NCBI GenBank assembly: GCA_933228895.1
Contig: OW121853.1
Location: 123,524,133-123,588,132 of the forward strand
From: Platycnemis pennipes
Lineage: Eukaryota > Arthropoda > Insecta > Odonata > Platycnemididae
DNA: 64,000 nt
Direction: 5' to 3'
How positions within the stretch are numbered: position 1 is the first letter of the stretch; every line of letters begins with the position of its first letter. The translations under genes and the position numbers were made by a program. The notes below the pieces were generated by a model. It was not told where the DNA came from and made no database searches. It saw only the letters and a list, made by a program, of their open reading frames with translations. Below, one piece after another: positions 32,608 to 45,000 of the stretch.

Positions 32608-32679
32608 ACCTAGACCGAGACTCGAGCCCCGAACTCCCAATTATCCGGCCAGGTACTCTGTCAATTGAGCTACCGAGGC
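32608..32679 (-). repeat. tRNA-like sequence with pol III type terminator
   Basis: On the minus strand a 72-nt cloverleaf can be drawn. The acceptor is GCCTCGG with TCTAGGT (one mismatch, two wobbles), the D arm GCTC/GAGT, and the T arm CGGGG/CTCGG around CTCGAGT. The A-box region is TAGCTCAATTGACAGAG. Nine T follow two bases after the acceptor. The anticodon stem is poor and the D loop lacks the conserved GG, so it is more likely a tRNA pseudogene or a tRNA-derived SINE head than a functional tRNA. By this fold the anticodon would be GGA, but no serine-type long variable arm is present. Confidence 0.5.
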
Positions 32680-32690
32680 TTCCTTTTTAA

Positions 32691-33289
32691 TGGTATCTCG
32701 AGACTATTCTCGTGGTGACTTCATCGACCATTTCGTCGTTGCCGCTGGAAAAATACATCCTTACCCATTCCATTGCAATCAAGTGGCTGGAAACCAAGCG
32801 CTTTCCGCCTTTATGTTTCCCACACCTCCTGGGGCGAAATTTGGACATTCCCCAAGAGGGCGGTTCCCATGAGTGCCCAAGTCGAGCGACCACTCGCGGT
32901 CCCATGGAAACACGCTAATACTCGATCACAGCCCGTGATATAATGGAATACTTAGAGACCGCGCATTAGGGGACACGAAAAAAGTTTCGCCAATCGTAGA
33001 TGAGATGCCGAGGGGAAACGCAATAGGTGCCCAAGAATTCCAGAGAGATTCATAAGTACTACCCACGGGTCAGGTATAGTTCGTATATCATTAGCAGTTC
33101 ATTCCCTATGTCATTAATCAATCTTCAGCCTTGATTACGGTTAACCACATTATTCGATCGCGAAGGTCAGTTTGATCGGAAAAGGTAGAGCTCACTCAAG
33201 TAAGGTCGATTCCTCACATAAAGGTAAGACGTCAATTTCTCTCCCGAGACCACCTGTAGTTTCCTGGGGGCACAAAATATCCCTTAGAA
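32691..33289. other. Unassigned sequence
   Basis: Overlapping 60-72 codon frames on both strands at 32687-32918 have no domain. Nothing else recognised. Confidence 0.45.
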
Positions 33290-33299
33290 TGAGGTTCGG

Positions 33300-33380
33300 C
33301 AAAACATGCCTCATGAGGCCCCTCCCGGGTTTGGAACCCGGCTCCACCGCGCAGTGGTGCAATGAGCTGCAGCAATGAGT
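33300..33380 (-). repeat. tRNA-like SINE candidate
   Basis: The minus strand has GCCGGGTTCCAAACCCGG, a T-arm and B-box-like hairpin, preceded by GCAGCTCATTGCACCACTG, which could serve as an A box. It may be a tRNA-derived SINE; no second copy is visible here. Confidence 0.35.
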
Positions 33381-33524
33381 AATTCATTGAATTATCCCTC
33401 GGAACTGTTTAAGCTGAGATAGAAAATCATCATCGACATAGAACTTGACGAAACACGGCAGCCAATAATCCAAAGCCGTATCCCAATTAATTAGGTGTTT
33501 GGAATCATTAGTTTACCATTCGCC

Positions 33525-33846
33525 ACCTGGGGGGTCGTCTTCGAAACCATTGGGATTATCTCGATTAGGTAACCATGGAGTCATGTGGATTAAACAAGAA
33601 TGTTGGCGAATTTGTTGCGTTAAAACCGCTAATTACAGCCTCATTCACTGTTTACACTTAAGTGATTTATCTCATCTGGGAGTTCTGTAGTCGAGACGGA
33701 TGAGAACAACTCAAGTGGAAGCTATTATTGGTATCATAACGAGCGATTCACACACAACGAATTTGCAAACCATTCGTGTTTGTACTACGTGACTCCTTGG
33801 TTACCTATTCGAGATAATCCCGACGATTTCAAACACAGCCCTCCAG
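33525..33846. mobile_element. FB-1 foldback element
   Basis: The left arm starts ACCTGGGGGGTCGTCTTCG and the right arm ends ACACAGCCCTCCAGG. The arms pair over roughly 85 bp. Length is about 320 bp, non-coding. The right arm carries TTGGTTACCTATTCGAGATA as in other copies. Confidence 0.87.
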
Positions 33847-35116
33847 GAAGTTATGTACCTGAATCGACCCTCACCCGACGGTGGTGACAATGGTGGCGAT
33901 GAAAGTTATCATTCATTTGACAAACGAATAACTCCAGCATTTCTTGTTCATATAACTTTGTCGAAAAATGTTCTCTATTCGTATATTTTATGTTATTTTT
34001 TCATAATTATAACGCCAAACGTTCCGATTTTTCAAGTTAATCAAGATGAGGAAGAAAATAGGTAGTCATTTTAAGAACGAATTCCAATATGGCGTCGCCA
34101 AATATCTAAAGCTCTCATTGTTCCCTTCGCTGAAGGCAACAATAGATAGAGCAACCAATGGGCGGCCTTTGATTGTTGCCTTTGGCGATTTCGGACACAC
34201 TATAAGATGGCTTCTTTCGAACATGAAGCTTAGTTTAGTAAACTAATCTGCGAATTAGGACCCGGATTAACATTTCGTGCACGCGAGACAACAACGGCTT
34301 TCGCAAGTCGCACGCTTGAACTGATGCAGGCGAATAGAGAATACCAGAAAGTTGGGAGACATAAGAAGTAGGGATGCTATCAATTCGGGAGTGGATGGAG
34401 CAAAAACCTCAGCAAGGCCGTCGCGCGGTAGATGGGGGAAGCCTACGGGAAGTCACGCTTGGACGGATGGAGAGCTAAATTTGGAAAAAGGCGTTAATTC
34501 CTCCTCTCGCCGGTGGCGGCGGTGGCCGCGCGAGAGATGTGTCAATGAAGGAGTTTGTGACGGAAGAGATTTGGTCATTTCTATTCTTTAGCGGTCAAAG
34601 TGGGACATGAAAGTCTAGATCATCTCGTCATATTAAACTGTCACACTGGCTTACTATGTAACACATATATGCACGCACACAAAAATAACACGCACGTTAA
34701 CACACGTTAATATGCTGGTTTAAAAAATTCACGGCAGAGAGTGAAACTGGAAAGTGAAACTACCATCGATTTTCCAGTTTTCTATTTTGGTTTTATCCCG
34801 AGTTCCAACCGCTTACCTCCAAGCTTGCATAACGTTCATTCGTCAACTCTTTCAGGATTCTAGAATTTTCCACCAATGAATCTCCATGAATCATTCTATC
34901 CACCCTAGAGAAACCGACGGAAAAATCACATATGGTATACATAAGTAGCATGTACGATTCTGCACGTGCTTTTAAAAACTTTACGGCTATCATGAGACAA
35001 TGTGACATATGCCACTGAACAAATAACACAAACGAGTCAGACAGATATATTACATACATTAGCTACCAACAACGACGTTAAATCAGAGGGAAGATTTGGT
35101 TGGTAAGGTTAGTACG
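33847..35116. other. Unassigned sequence
   Basis: About 1.3 kb with no assigned repeat. Frames of 66-88 codons at 33853-34246, 34352-34591 (+) and 34793-35059 (-) lack domains. Confidence 0.45.
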
Positions 35117-35773
35117 AGAAATCAGCTAGGTACTTTTCCCTTGTTAGACCTCATTTGGAATATGCTGCCAGCGTATGGGATCCCTACGACATCGGTCTAA
35201 ATAATGAACTTGAACGTGTGCAGCGAAGATCGGCAAGATGTGTAAACGGACGATACGATAATTATATTAGCGTAACCAGTCTATTAAATGAATTAAATTG
35301 GGAATCATTGTCAGATCGCAGGTTGAAATTTAGACTTAATCTCTTAAATCAATACCAAGACCATATTTATGAGTGATGATGTTAAAAATATTTTGCGAAC
35401 CCCAACTTACTATGGCAGACTGGACCATGATCACAAAATTAGAGAAATTGATTGCCGAACTGGCAGATTCAAAATGTCCTTTTTCCCTCGTACAATTAGT
35501 GATACTAATAACGGTAAATATGACCAATCGGAGAGTAGCAATGGATAGCATTGGTAGATGAATGTTGGTATGAGTACTTAAAGCTAACCCTACTAACAGA
35601 ATGCTTTTACATGTTTGCTTGGCAATTTCTATCCTTTTCAAATGTTGAAGTTTAGAACAGTATATAAATACTAATCCTTTTTTATGCATGATATGTAATG
35701 CATGTTTGGTGAGAAATCACCCCCTGCCACACACCTTTGTGGAGGCTTGCAGGGTATTATGTAGATGTAGATG
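35117..35773 (+). mobile_element. LINE-A 3' half
   Basis: Begins at REIS with a small insertion, then FSLVRPHLEYAASVWDPYDI and ERVQRRSARCVNGRYDNYIS. The frame is open at 35155-35376 and is then shifted by an indel in YEX, with the downstream GRLDHDHKIREIDCRTGRF and FFPRTISDTNNGKY readable in the other frame. UTR and the ATGTAGATGTAGATG tail follow. Closely related to the 25 kb copy. Confidence 0.88.
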
Positions 35774-35937
35774 TTAGTATGGATTTAGAGAGATAGAATT
35801 ATCATTTTACACTGTTTCCTGCGTCTATTACGTTGTTTTTATTTTGACACGAGATAAGGACGAATGACGCGGACAGGACGACAGCCATCGTAGTTACATC
35901 AGGATGGGTTTCTATGGGAACCACCCATGTTGCCCCA

Positions 35938-36010
35938 TCCCTCAGCCGGAACTCGAACCGGTGTCCCCTGCTCAGTTTGCGGGCCAAAGGAGACGGGGAT
36001 TGGCCCGAGT
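35938..36010 (-). repeat. tRNA-like SINE candidate
   Basis: The minus strand carries ACCGGTTCGAGTTCCGGCTG, with a GGTTCGAGTTCC B-box-like word and a CCGG/CCGG stem. GC-rich sequence and GCAAACTGAGCAGGGG lie upstream. Evidence is limited to the box and stem. Confidence 0.35.
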
Positions 36011-36470
36011 AGGGACGAGGCCCTCACGGACCCCGCCGGATCGATCGCCGGAAGGGAATCCAGGTGAACCTGCCAGGCTGGCGACGTCATTTCCGGTTCC
36101 GTAACGCGGACACTTCGCCCTCAGCCTCATTCTCGATTATAGCTCGGAATGTAGGGCGGGCGGAGAAAGAAGCGATGGAGATTGAAAGAAATCGAGAAAC
36201 ACTTTCCGTTTTCGGGCGGCCGAAATACCCCAAGGTCGCTCCCAAATCATTGACTTGACGTGGGAAAGAAGCCAATATGGGCCACAGACCGACCGGAAGG
36301 GGGCCGTGGATCGGAAACCAGAACTGAATCCGCTGATGAATTGCAGTTTCTCCTCCGAAATGAAACGAACCAACCATTCGGCGACTGAGGAAAAGGGAAG
36401 CCTGGATTCTTAGGTAAGGCTGAGAATATGCCAAAGGGGTGGACTTCAAACGTGGATTTTCGCACGGTTC
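36011..36470. other. Unassigned GC-rich sequence
   Basis: Overlapping frames on both strands, the longest 163 codons at 36087-36578 (-), which overruns a LINE-B tail and is therefore not a real gene. No domain recognised. Confidence 0.45.
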
Positions 36471-37262
36471 ATCTACATCTACACGATACCCTGCAAGCCA
36501 CCGCGAGGGTGTGAGGCAGGGAGTGAAGATCACCAAGCATGCACTACCGACATGCAAACAAGCAACTATAGGTCTCATGCAACTAGTTTGTTTGTATCTA
36601 TAGTAATCAAGGGGTTAAATCATGCATCATGCACTACATACTACTCTAAAATATTTCACCTACCTATCCCTTGGCTGTACTGCCTATTCTGTTCTCTTAT
36701 AGTACGGGGGAAAAATGCCATTTTCAATCTATCAATACGACAATCTATCTCTCTAATCTTATTTGTCTGGCCGAATCTAGCATAATACGCTGGTGTTTTT
36801 AATATGTGCCTAACATCTTCAGTAAAGCTATCCGATTGACATTTCTCTAATATATTTATTCAGTACTTTAACCTACGCTCTGATAACGATTCCCACCCTA
36901 ATTCTTGTATTAATTCTGATACACTACTCAACCTATCGTAACACCTTTTAACGAGCCTAGCTGCTCTACGCTGCACACTATCTAGTTCTCTGATCAAACC
37001 TAATTCATTAGGATCCCATACACTGGCTGCATACTCAAGGTGGGGCGTAACTAGTGGTGATTTCCACGTAAGTTAACTCATTATTTCTTATTTTGTACGT
37101 GCTAGGAGGAGGACAATTCTTTTTCCTAAAATTTATTACCACACATTTTTTAAAATTTAATTCTAATTGCCATGTATGACACCATTTTCCAATTGCTAGT
37201 AGGTCAGCATTTAAATATTCTTTATCATTTGGGCATAGAATTTCCCAGTACACTAGTAGATT
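36471..37262 (-). mobile_element. LINE-B with internal deletion
   Basis: Inverted tail and UTR at the left. Reverse-strand codons for ARFGQTNKIREIDC, LKELGWESLSERR and EYAASVWDPNELGL. At about 37050 the sequence jumps directly to RT thumb codons (open frame 37035-37280 with WEILCPNDKEYLNADL, WQLELNFKKCVVINF and NNELTYVE). About 190 bp that separate these parts in other copies are missing. The right part most resembles the LINE-A sequence, so the copy may be a junction of two lineages or a deletion in LINE-B. Confidence 0.8.
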
Positions 37263-37742
37263 ATTATGCACGTGTAGCAAATAACATCATGTTATTAAGC
37301 CATCGGTAATGCTCAGGCGGATACATCGTTAAGTTTAGACCGATGGTTTAAGAAAGTTTATCTCGCAAACCCGTTCACCGATGTCGCCACCGCCCGCGTG
37401 AGCATTGGCAGGCACGCGGAAGCGCGTCTCACGGAGACCGAATCTCGCTGAAATGGGTCGGCGAGGCGAGAGTCGGTCTGTCGGAGAGGGAGTGGTCAAG
37501 TTTCAAGGGGAAGCACAGAACGTTGGAAGTTGGCGCATGTTACCCAACGCTAGCGCGGTTGCCCTCAGGGACCGGTTTCCGAGTCCTCCATCAAGAACCC
37601 AGCCCTCGAACCTCCTCAGAGTGGCGTGTAGTGGAGTGGGGGAAGGGGATTAAAATTCCTCCTGCTAGGCGATATCGTTCCCAAATCCGAAATCATAAGG
37701 GACAATAGGGTGGCTTCCTTCATCGAAAAAATTAAATTCATT
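37263..37742. other. Unassigned sequence
   Basis: GC-rich at 37380-37640. Frames of 61-82 codons (+) lack domains. Confidence 0.45.
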
Positions 37743-38272
37743 AATGGGGCCTTTTGCCATATTTTTTTATTTCCGAATCTGATAAGAGTTTGTAAAATAA
37801 AAAGACCCGTATTTTTCCGTTTTTTGATCCTTCGATTATTTCTTGCGTTATAAGCGGCGACAAACTGATGTTTTTAACCCTTTCGGAAAAGTGGGCGTGG
37901 TGCAACCTCTGACGTATATCGACTTCGTCCAATCACAACTGAGTCCGCGAAGCTACTTCGCCTCATCGCAATGGGGGGGACTAAGCTGACTCTCCCAATA
38001 GGAGTAGTTGCGACAGCATCTGAGCGAGCAAACCTTCCGAGAACCCCCCTCCACTCCTACCCCTAAAAGCAGTCAAGGACGGGAGGAAAATGACGTCAGT
38101 GTTATCAAAGGAGCTTTTTCGGTTCGTCACCTTTTGCTCATTTTAATTTTTGATTTATGAGTGAATGGTTGTGGTTAGAAGATTAATTTTTTCACCAAGA
38201 TTCTTTTTTCGTTTCCATCTAACGATTTCGTGTACAAAATTGCGATTTCGGTGCCGAGTAAACGCCCCAATT
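37743..38272 (+). mobile_element. MITE-1 copy, near-complete
   Basis: Left end AATGGGGCCTTTTGCCATAT is diverged. The right end GAGTAAACGCCCCAATT is intact apart from one substitution. The body includes TTTGTAAAATAAAAAGACCC and the GGTTGTGGTTAGAAGATTAA block. No coding content. Confidence 0.88.
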
Positions 38273-38518
38273 GCAATTGATATGCTAAACGTCAACCTCC
38301 TTTTTATTCTGAATCGCGACTAGTGGTGGCTAGTTTCGGCGCTCTACTCATGTTGAAAGGGCAACAGTTTTGCTAGAATCCCATTACTTAAAACTCTTGT
38401 CTTTCCACCATAAATCACGAAGCAAAACCCATCAAGAGACTCGTATATCCGCCGTATCTTCACATATATGATGTAGTTCATCAACATGCCAAATATAGCT
38501 TAATTTTCATAATTATTC
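38273..38518. other. Unassigned sequence
   Basis: No supported feature. Confidence 0.4.
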
Positions 38519-38583
38519 GAGATCTCGAACATCGAATATTTACTAGAATTAGCGTATTTGCTGGTAGTATTCGCACATCTCTA
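38519..38583 (+). repeat. Short dispersed repeat, copy 2
   Basis: GAGATCTCGAACATCGAAT ... GGTAGTATTCGCACAT matches 20461-20520. The right end, complemented, begins TTAGAGATGTGCGAATAC, similar to known hAT terminal inverted repeats. Both copies look truncated on the left. Confidence 0.5.
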
Positions 38584-39860
38584 ATAAAAATCGTTGTTGA
38601 ATTACACACGCGCACCAGTGGATGAACATCCATACCGAGGTAAGAGTAGTTGAGTCGGAGGCCGTAAGATTCGAATCCCACGTTATTGCACACGGTGTTT
38701 TCATGGCGGGTCACCTTTAAGTCGCCATTTTCCAGACATCAGGTCTCCATGTCAGTCTCAGTGGACAACCGCGGCCATCGGAGCTACGTAAGTGAGTAAA
38801 AGCTGAAAATGCCATAATTTCTGTTATCTTTCATTCTGCTCCGATGATCACGGGGGAATTTCATCCCATGAATGAACGTCGACGACCCACATTCTGTTCT
38901 CATGGGTTATTAAATAAAATTACTGACGAGGAAATTAAAAAAAAACTCGATCATGCCGTGAGAATAATTGTCTTTTTTACTCCAACACCGAGTTCCGCCC
39001 TTATCCTAGCTGTTTTAGGGTCAACGAGGGCAAAGCAGTGACCTCACCTCCACCCACGCCACCCTTCGGCCGTTTATCCCTTGAAGGGCCGCCATGGCCC
39101 CGGAGACCATTAGGGGATGGAGAGGGAGGGGTAGGAGGGCGGTACCACCCCCCCATCCATCCTAATAACGGCGGAAAAGCAGATCACAAATCACGAATTC
39201 TCTTATCAGAGAACCTGGGTCTTCTCCCTTTGTTAAATAAGGTTAGGTACTTCCACGCGACACGCATTCAAGAAGAAAAGTCACCGCCTGTAAGCTGTGA
39301 GCCCCAAAGCTGTTTCTGCATTGCCACATGGGCAATAGAGAAACAGCTTTCTGATACGTCGATATCTTCATAATTCTCCAAATACCTTGGGAGGAAGTCA
39401 AGGAAATGAAATTTAAAGGAACACGTCGGGGCAGGGGAAGATAACAAGAATAAGTTGAGCATATTCAGGGCTAGATGCAATGGGAGGAACACATATTCGA
39501 TCAAACATCACTCGCATTTTTCCGCAGAGTTTTGTAAAATTTAATTCGTATTTCAACACAAAGATTCATCTGCTGACTCGATGAGTTGAAACGCGTACTA
39601 AATTTAAAAACAACTCTGCTAAAAAGTGTGAGTGCTGTCTAATTGATAACAAGAATAGATCACATATCTACATTACACAACGCCAATTTTCTATTAAAAC
39701 AAAGAGAAGGCATAAGACAAAATATCTTTCATTCCCAATGCGCATCAAATTTAGAATCTAAAGAAAGAAAAATTATCATCATAATTTATGCGTAATAACC
39801 CTCACAAGGTGCGACCGAAGCAGCTCTCATAACTTTTATTAATTATATGCATAAGACTAT
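38584..39860. other. Unassigned sequence
   Basis: Contains AGATTCGAATCCC at 38669, a B-box-like word without other tRNA features. A 111-codon frame at 39038-39373 (+) is proline-rich at its start and has no domain. No gene supported. Confidence 0.4.
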
Positions 39861-40143
39861 CATCTACACCTACATAATACCCTGCAAGCCACCATAAAGG
39901 TGTGTGGCAGGGGATGAATTCTCACCAAACATGCACTACATATCATGCATAAAAAAGAATTAGTACTTATATACTGTTCCAAACGTCACTATTTAAAAAA
40001 AGATAAAAATAGCAAAGCAAACATGCAAAAACATACTGTTAGTTGGGTTAGCTTCAAGTCCTTATACCAACATGCAGCTACCAATGTTTTCCATTGCTAC
40101 ATTGGATATATGAACCGTTATTCATATCCCTAATTGTACGAGG
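39861..40143 (-). mobile_element. LINE-A 3' UTR fragment
   Basis: Inverted tail (CATCTACACCTACATAATAC) and UTR block, ending at inverted CCCTAATTGTACGAG, the end of the RT ORF. It is inserted with the UTR only, so heavily truncated. Confidence 0.87.
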
Positions 40144-40864
40144 TACTTTCTGCTGATTTTCCATGAGATCTGAGACTGAAGATCGGGATGGATAGATAAA
40201 GAATTTTATGTTTACATTCACTTTCTCAAATTACACTGCTTTTCGACAACGCATCACCACTGACGGGAGTCGGTGGAGCTAATTTTTAGATTACAATAGC
40301 TCTTAAATTTTTCTTATTATTTCGTTACAATTAAGTTCATCCGAATTCAAACCGATGATGATTATCGAAAGCAAAGAGTAATGATTAGACCAGTTGAGGA
40401 TGGTTAGGCGTTACTTTCGTTATCTTTTCCGAGTAGGCTTCCACAGGTATTGCCCCAGAAAAGGAAAGGTATGCGAAGGCCGATTCGTTCTGGCGAACGA
40501 GACACACCGCTCGAAGAGGATTAATCATTCGCCCCTTGGCTCCAAGGACGAAAACGCTAACGACCCACTGTCTAACACTCATTAATAATGATCGGAAATC
40601 ATCGCTGGGCAGTTTTGGAAAAGAGCTGCGGGTCCACAACTTTAAATTTTCTCGAGAGTAACTTTAAAAAGAACGATGATACCAAGGTCTTCGCTGTGGC
40701 TGGACCCGACGAATCATTGACTGGAATGGATTTTACATCAAGCTCAATATGATCCCGAAACGTCACATACGATGAGGTATGTTATCCTCACTCAAGAAGT
40801 AACACACGCCCTTGGTGGGCCAGGATATAAATATATGTCCCCTGGTAGTACACAATAGCAGCTG
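40144..40864. other. Unassigned sequence
   Basis: Overlapping frames at 40385-40639 have no domain. No repeat recognised. Confidence 0.45.
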
Positions 40865-41406
40865 AATGGGGTCGTTTACCATATTTTTTTATTGCCCAAT
40901 CTGATAGAGTTTGTAAAATAAAAAGACCCGTATTTTTCCATTTTCTGATCCGTCAATTATTCATCGAGTTATAATCGTCGAAAAACTGAATTTTTTTTTC
41001 CCTTTCGGAAAAGTGGGCGTGATGCAACCTCTGACGTATATTGTCTTCGTCCAATCACAACTGAGTCCGCGAAGCTACTTTGCCTTATCGAAATGGGGGG
41101 GGGGGACACACAGCTGACTCTGCCAATAGGAGCGATTGCGACAGGATCTGTGCGAGCAGACCTTCCGAAAACCCTCTTCCACTCCCTTCGCTTCCACGGA
41201 ACGAAGTCAAGGACGGGAGGAAAATGACGTCAATGTTTTCACAGCAGCTTTTTCGGTGGGCGTCAACTTTTGCTTACTTTAATTTTTGATTTATGAGTGA
41301 ATGGTTGTGGTTAGAAGATTAATTTTTTCACTAAAATTCTTTTTTTCGTTTCCATCTAACGATTTCGTGTACGAAATTGCGATTTCGGTTCCGAGTAAAC
41401 GCCCCG
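40865..41406 (+). mobile_element. MITE-1 copy, near-complete
   Basis: Left end AATGGGGTCGTTTACCATAT, right end CCGAGTAAACGCCCC. Longer than the others because of homopolymer expansions (T run near 40990 and a G run near 41096). No coding content. Confidence 0.88.
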
Positions 41407-42042
41407 AACGCATGTTCGGGGAATGTTCATAGATTTATGAGGCTGAAAAACTTAAGTTATCTTAATTGAAATCCTTTCATCCACATTCAAGACGTAGATT
41501 CCCAGAATAGCCCGCCAATACTCGCCACCATTTTATTATTGTCGGCAGGTAGGTATCTCGCTTGATCTGTTACAGAATAATGGCCTCTTCACCCACGTTC
41601 GCGGCCTATTTGCGGAAAAAGAGACTGGTAAAGTGAGACGCCCATGGGGAGTCCGTTGACAGCGAGATTCCGACTGGAGGCTTGTCCTTGATTGGCCGCG
41701 TGGGACAGACGAGGGGGAGTGGGGATGGCAAAAAGAAGGGGAGGGGAGGGTGGAACCCGAATCACCCAAAATGCCATGAACGCCATTTATTTATGGTACA
41801 ACCGAATCGTAACTGTCGCATTCGAAGTGTTCCACCTCTTATGATATCGACGAATCGTCTGATATGTTTAAATGATTGACCACGTAGTAAGGAAGAGAAA
41901 ATCATTATAATTTAAAGTGTATAACTGTAAGCCAGATTTAGATGGAGACGAAAGAGTTACCATTTCACCCATTTTTCACATGATCTCCTTCAACGAAGAC
42001 AGACGCATAAAGAAGTTTTTCCCTAAAAATCTGGATGCAAGG
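41407..42042. other. Unassigned sequence
   Basis: Lies between two MITE-1 copies in opposite orientation. Overlapping frames at 41536-41786 (-) have no domain. Confidence 0.45.
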
Positions 42043-42563
42043 CAGGGGCGTGTACTCGGAACCGAAATAGCTATTTTGTACACGGAATCGTTAGGTTGAA
42101 ACGAAAGATGAATTATATTAAAAAAGTAATCTTCTTCTAACCATTTTCATCAATCGCTCATGAATCAAAAATTAAAATAAGAAAAATTTGACGCCTACCG
42201 AACGAGCTGCGTTAAGGATTTTTACTTCATCCATCCTTGACTGTATAAGGGAAAGGTAGGGGAGTGAAGGTAGGGAGGGGAGGTCTGCTCCCACAGATCC
42301 TGTCGCAACCACTTCCATTGGCGGAATCAGCTGCGTGTCCCCCATTGTGATAAGGCGAAGGAGCTTCGCGGTCTCAGTTGTGATTGGACAAAGTGGATGA
42401 CGTAAGAGTCCTTTGCACGCCCATTGTTCCGAAATGGCTAAAAACCTCAGTTTTTCGCCGCGTATTACTTGAGACGGACCGATGAACGGAAAAATACTGG
42501 TCTTTTTATTTTACAAACTCTATTAGATTTGACAGTAAAAAAATATGGTAAAACGACCCTATT
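42043..42563 (-). mobile_element. MITE-1 copy, near-complete, inverted
   Basis: Left end CAGGGGCGTGTACTCGGAAC, right end ATGGTAAAACGACCCTATT. More diverged than the 30.6 kb copy. It faces the copy at 40865-41406 across about 640 bp. Confidence 0.85.
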
Positions 42564-43683
42564 AAAACTCTGCTTACGTCTGAACTACCTGATTACGGAA
42601 TCACAAAGATGGAGAATGCTCCCTTAGGGCTGTGCAAAGAGTACAAAATCAATGAAAAAAATTGTCTGCTGAGTCAGTAGTTAAATGGATTCCATCGTGA
42701 CTCCGCGTTTCAATATCCCGTAAAGGAGTAATTTATTTAATGAATAAATACCGACACAGAAAAACATCCAAAAGGGAAAATCATCCATAGAGTGTTAACA
42801 CATACACAATAATTCTATGAGTATGCTATTTTATAGCGCGTTGTAGTTGCATTCTATTTTTACAAGCTCTTTTAACTCATTTAGACTTCGGAAAAAGAAT
42901 AACGTGTTGTTGCCACTTTTAATTCACGAAATGAGAATACATGCTCAATCCCGCTAATACATATTCTAAAATAGGTTAAATATTTTCTTACTTAGTTTTA
43001 AACTATTTCCTTGCAAATACAACTCTTTGTTTTGAATTTTATTAATATTCGTATTTTTGAAAACTGATTGGCAACATTGACGCTGTAACCATTTGGAAGC
43101 ATTGGTATTAATTACACCATGTCCATTACCAATGAAATGTTTAAATTACATAAAAAATATAAGAAGGACCTTGGTAAGGTATATTCCTAAATTAAGTCGG
43201 TAAATAAGCTTGAAGCACGTTCCGTCACAAGTACCGTTGCCAATGATAACAACATACTGTAGCGTCACTTTCATGAAACTAAGGATTTTTTGCTTCTTTT
43301 CGAGCAAACGTTTAATAATATCAATTAAACAAGTGTAGTAAGGCGAGCACTTTTTCACAATGCTAAATTCAACATAAAATTGCGATCTTATATTAGTTTT
43401 TTGTCAAAACGACATTTCTCTTTACATTATTAATCTGCAAATTTTACTGCAAGAGCCATGCTCTGCCTTATAACCACGCATAAAATATCTGATTTTCAAC
43501 GTCTTTTTTCTTCAAGCATATTTTATGGAAAGCCCAAATTATTATATTGCCAATCGATAGAAGGGCCAAAAAATGATATGTCCTGAAATTTTCACAGAAA
43601 TGAATTCTACTTCATAATTCGGTGGAGCCTCCTTAAGTCGCTTGTCTGCAGGCCTCCATTTCGAGGAAGCACCGTGCCAGCCT
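42564..43683. other. Unassigned AT-rich sequence
   Basis: More than 1.1 kb of AT-rich DNA with no assigned repeat and no frame beyond 70 codons (43146-43358, -). Confidence 0.5.
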
Positions 43684-44424
43684 TTAAGGAGGTTGATCCG
43701 AAAAGTGAAAGTCATGTCATTTTTTTATTTTCAGTACTTATAGAACTAAAGTTTCTCAATCTAATAAAGCAAAGATAATTGTACCAACCAATACTCCTTT
43801 TTGCACAAATTGCATTTGAAATTACATACGATTAACGGCGAGAATGGCCATCACATGGGAATATAACGTTTAAAAATACCATTGTGACATGTCATTTTTG
43901 CAAAAAACTGATATTTAATGCGTAATGTCACAAGGAATAAAACGACATGAAAAAAAGGCATCAACCCACCGTATTTTTCGCTAAATCCACCAATTTCTTC
44001 GCTTATAGCAGACGAAATGCGTTAGTAGACTTCAGGTGGCGCTGCGGTCGCTCTAGCCAAAATGTATGGCGCATGAATAATATCATTACTAATGATATAT
44101 TAAAGAATATTCAGAAAAATATTATAACATAACGTTTGATAGTAATATTCTGGTGTTATACATTAGTAAATTCATTGAGTAGGCACATGAATTTATTTCT
44201 GTAACGTAAATGCTGAATTGACTCCATCGTCGAGTTGATTAAAATTATCATAAAAAATAAATCCTTCGACTTTCCATCGTATTTCGTTCGATTATTATGG
44301 CTTTCAATAGCTTAGGTAATTTTCTTTGTGAAGCAAGGATCACTTAGCAGGCATATACTCGTACTTAAATTAATAAGATTCCTTAGACGACTTGACTCAA
44401 GTAGTGGCGAGTCAACCTCCTTAA
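43684..44424. mobile_element. TTAA-1 copy 2, complete
   Basis: Same family as 18739-19478 but in reverse orientation and the same length (741 bp). TTAA at 43684-43687 and 44421-44424 flank the termini GGAGGTTGATCC and GTCAACCTCC. The body matches over its length. A 61-codon frame inside has no domain, so it is non-autonomous. Confidence 0.87.
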
Positions 44425-44884
44425 TGGGATGGTCAAAAGGAGTCCAGATTTCCTGCGCGGATGACAGATAAGAAGTAGACGCTCCATTTCGGAAGCAAGC
44501 TCTTTTTTTCGCGTTGGCCGCCCCAAGGCTAATCTCGGTCAGTCACTGCACGAATAAGCCGGAGTCGTGGGCTTCCGCTAGACCGCTAGCTTGGCTGGCT
44601 GGGCCGAGGGGACGCCAGGTATAAGGCAGATCCATCTCGCCCTCAAGGTCTCCGGTTATTAGGACTCCCACGCGAGGGAAGAGCGACCTCGGAGACGTTC
44701 GCCCACGAGCCGAACGCGATAGCGGCGACCCACGCACTCCCCTTCGCTCTCTTCTTGGGAACAGGTACTCGCGATAAGCAGTCGAAGCATTCCCGCGTCG
44801 ATATTTCTCATCTGATAATCGCCTCAGTCAGTAATCCTGAGCTTGGTTTGACGCAGCCCTCAACTAAATTCTCATATCGGCCAT
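44425..44884. other. Unassigned sequence
   Basis: GC-rich at 44540-44750. No supported gene. Confidence 0.45.
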
Positions 44885-45000
44885 AGGGATGGGCAAAAAA
44901 ATACCGGTATTCGGTAGTACCGAGTACTACTTTTTTACTCCGGTAGTACCGGCCAGTATTTAAAAGCGGTACTACCGAAGGTACCGGTACTTGGACAGCG
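44885..45000 (+). repeat. hAT-like terminus with TACCGGTA repeats
   Basis: ATAGGGATGGGCAAAAAAAT resembles the terminal inverted repeat of hAT elements (often CAGRGATGGGCAA). It is followed by a cluster of TACCGGTA/GGTACCGGTAC palindromes at 44920-45000. The other end was not identified. Confidence 0.4.

Noticed and set aside
32608..32679. Functional tRNA gene
   Set aside because: The anticodon stem has two mismatches and the D loop lacks GG.
36330..36365. CTGATGA followed by GAAATGAAAC as a hammerhead
   Set aside because: No stem II can be drawn between the motifs and no flanking stem I.
36087..36578. 163-codon frame (-) as a gene
   Set aside because: It crosses the inverted LINE-B tail and UTR, which are non-coding, and overlaps frames on both strands in GC-rich sequence.
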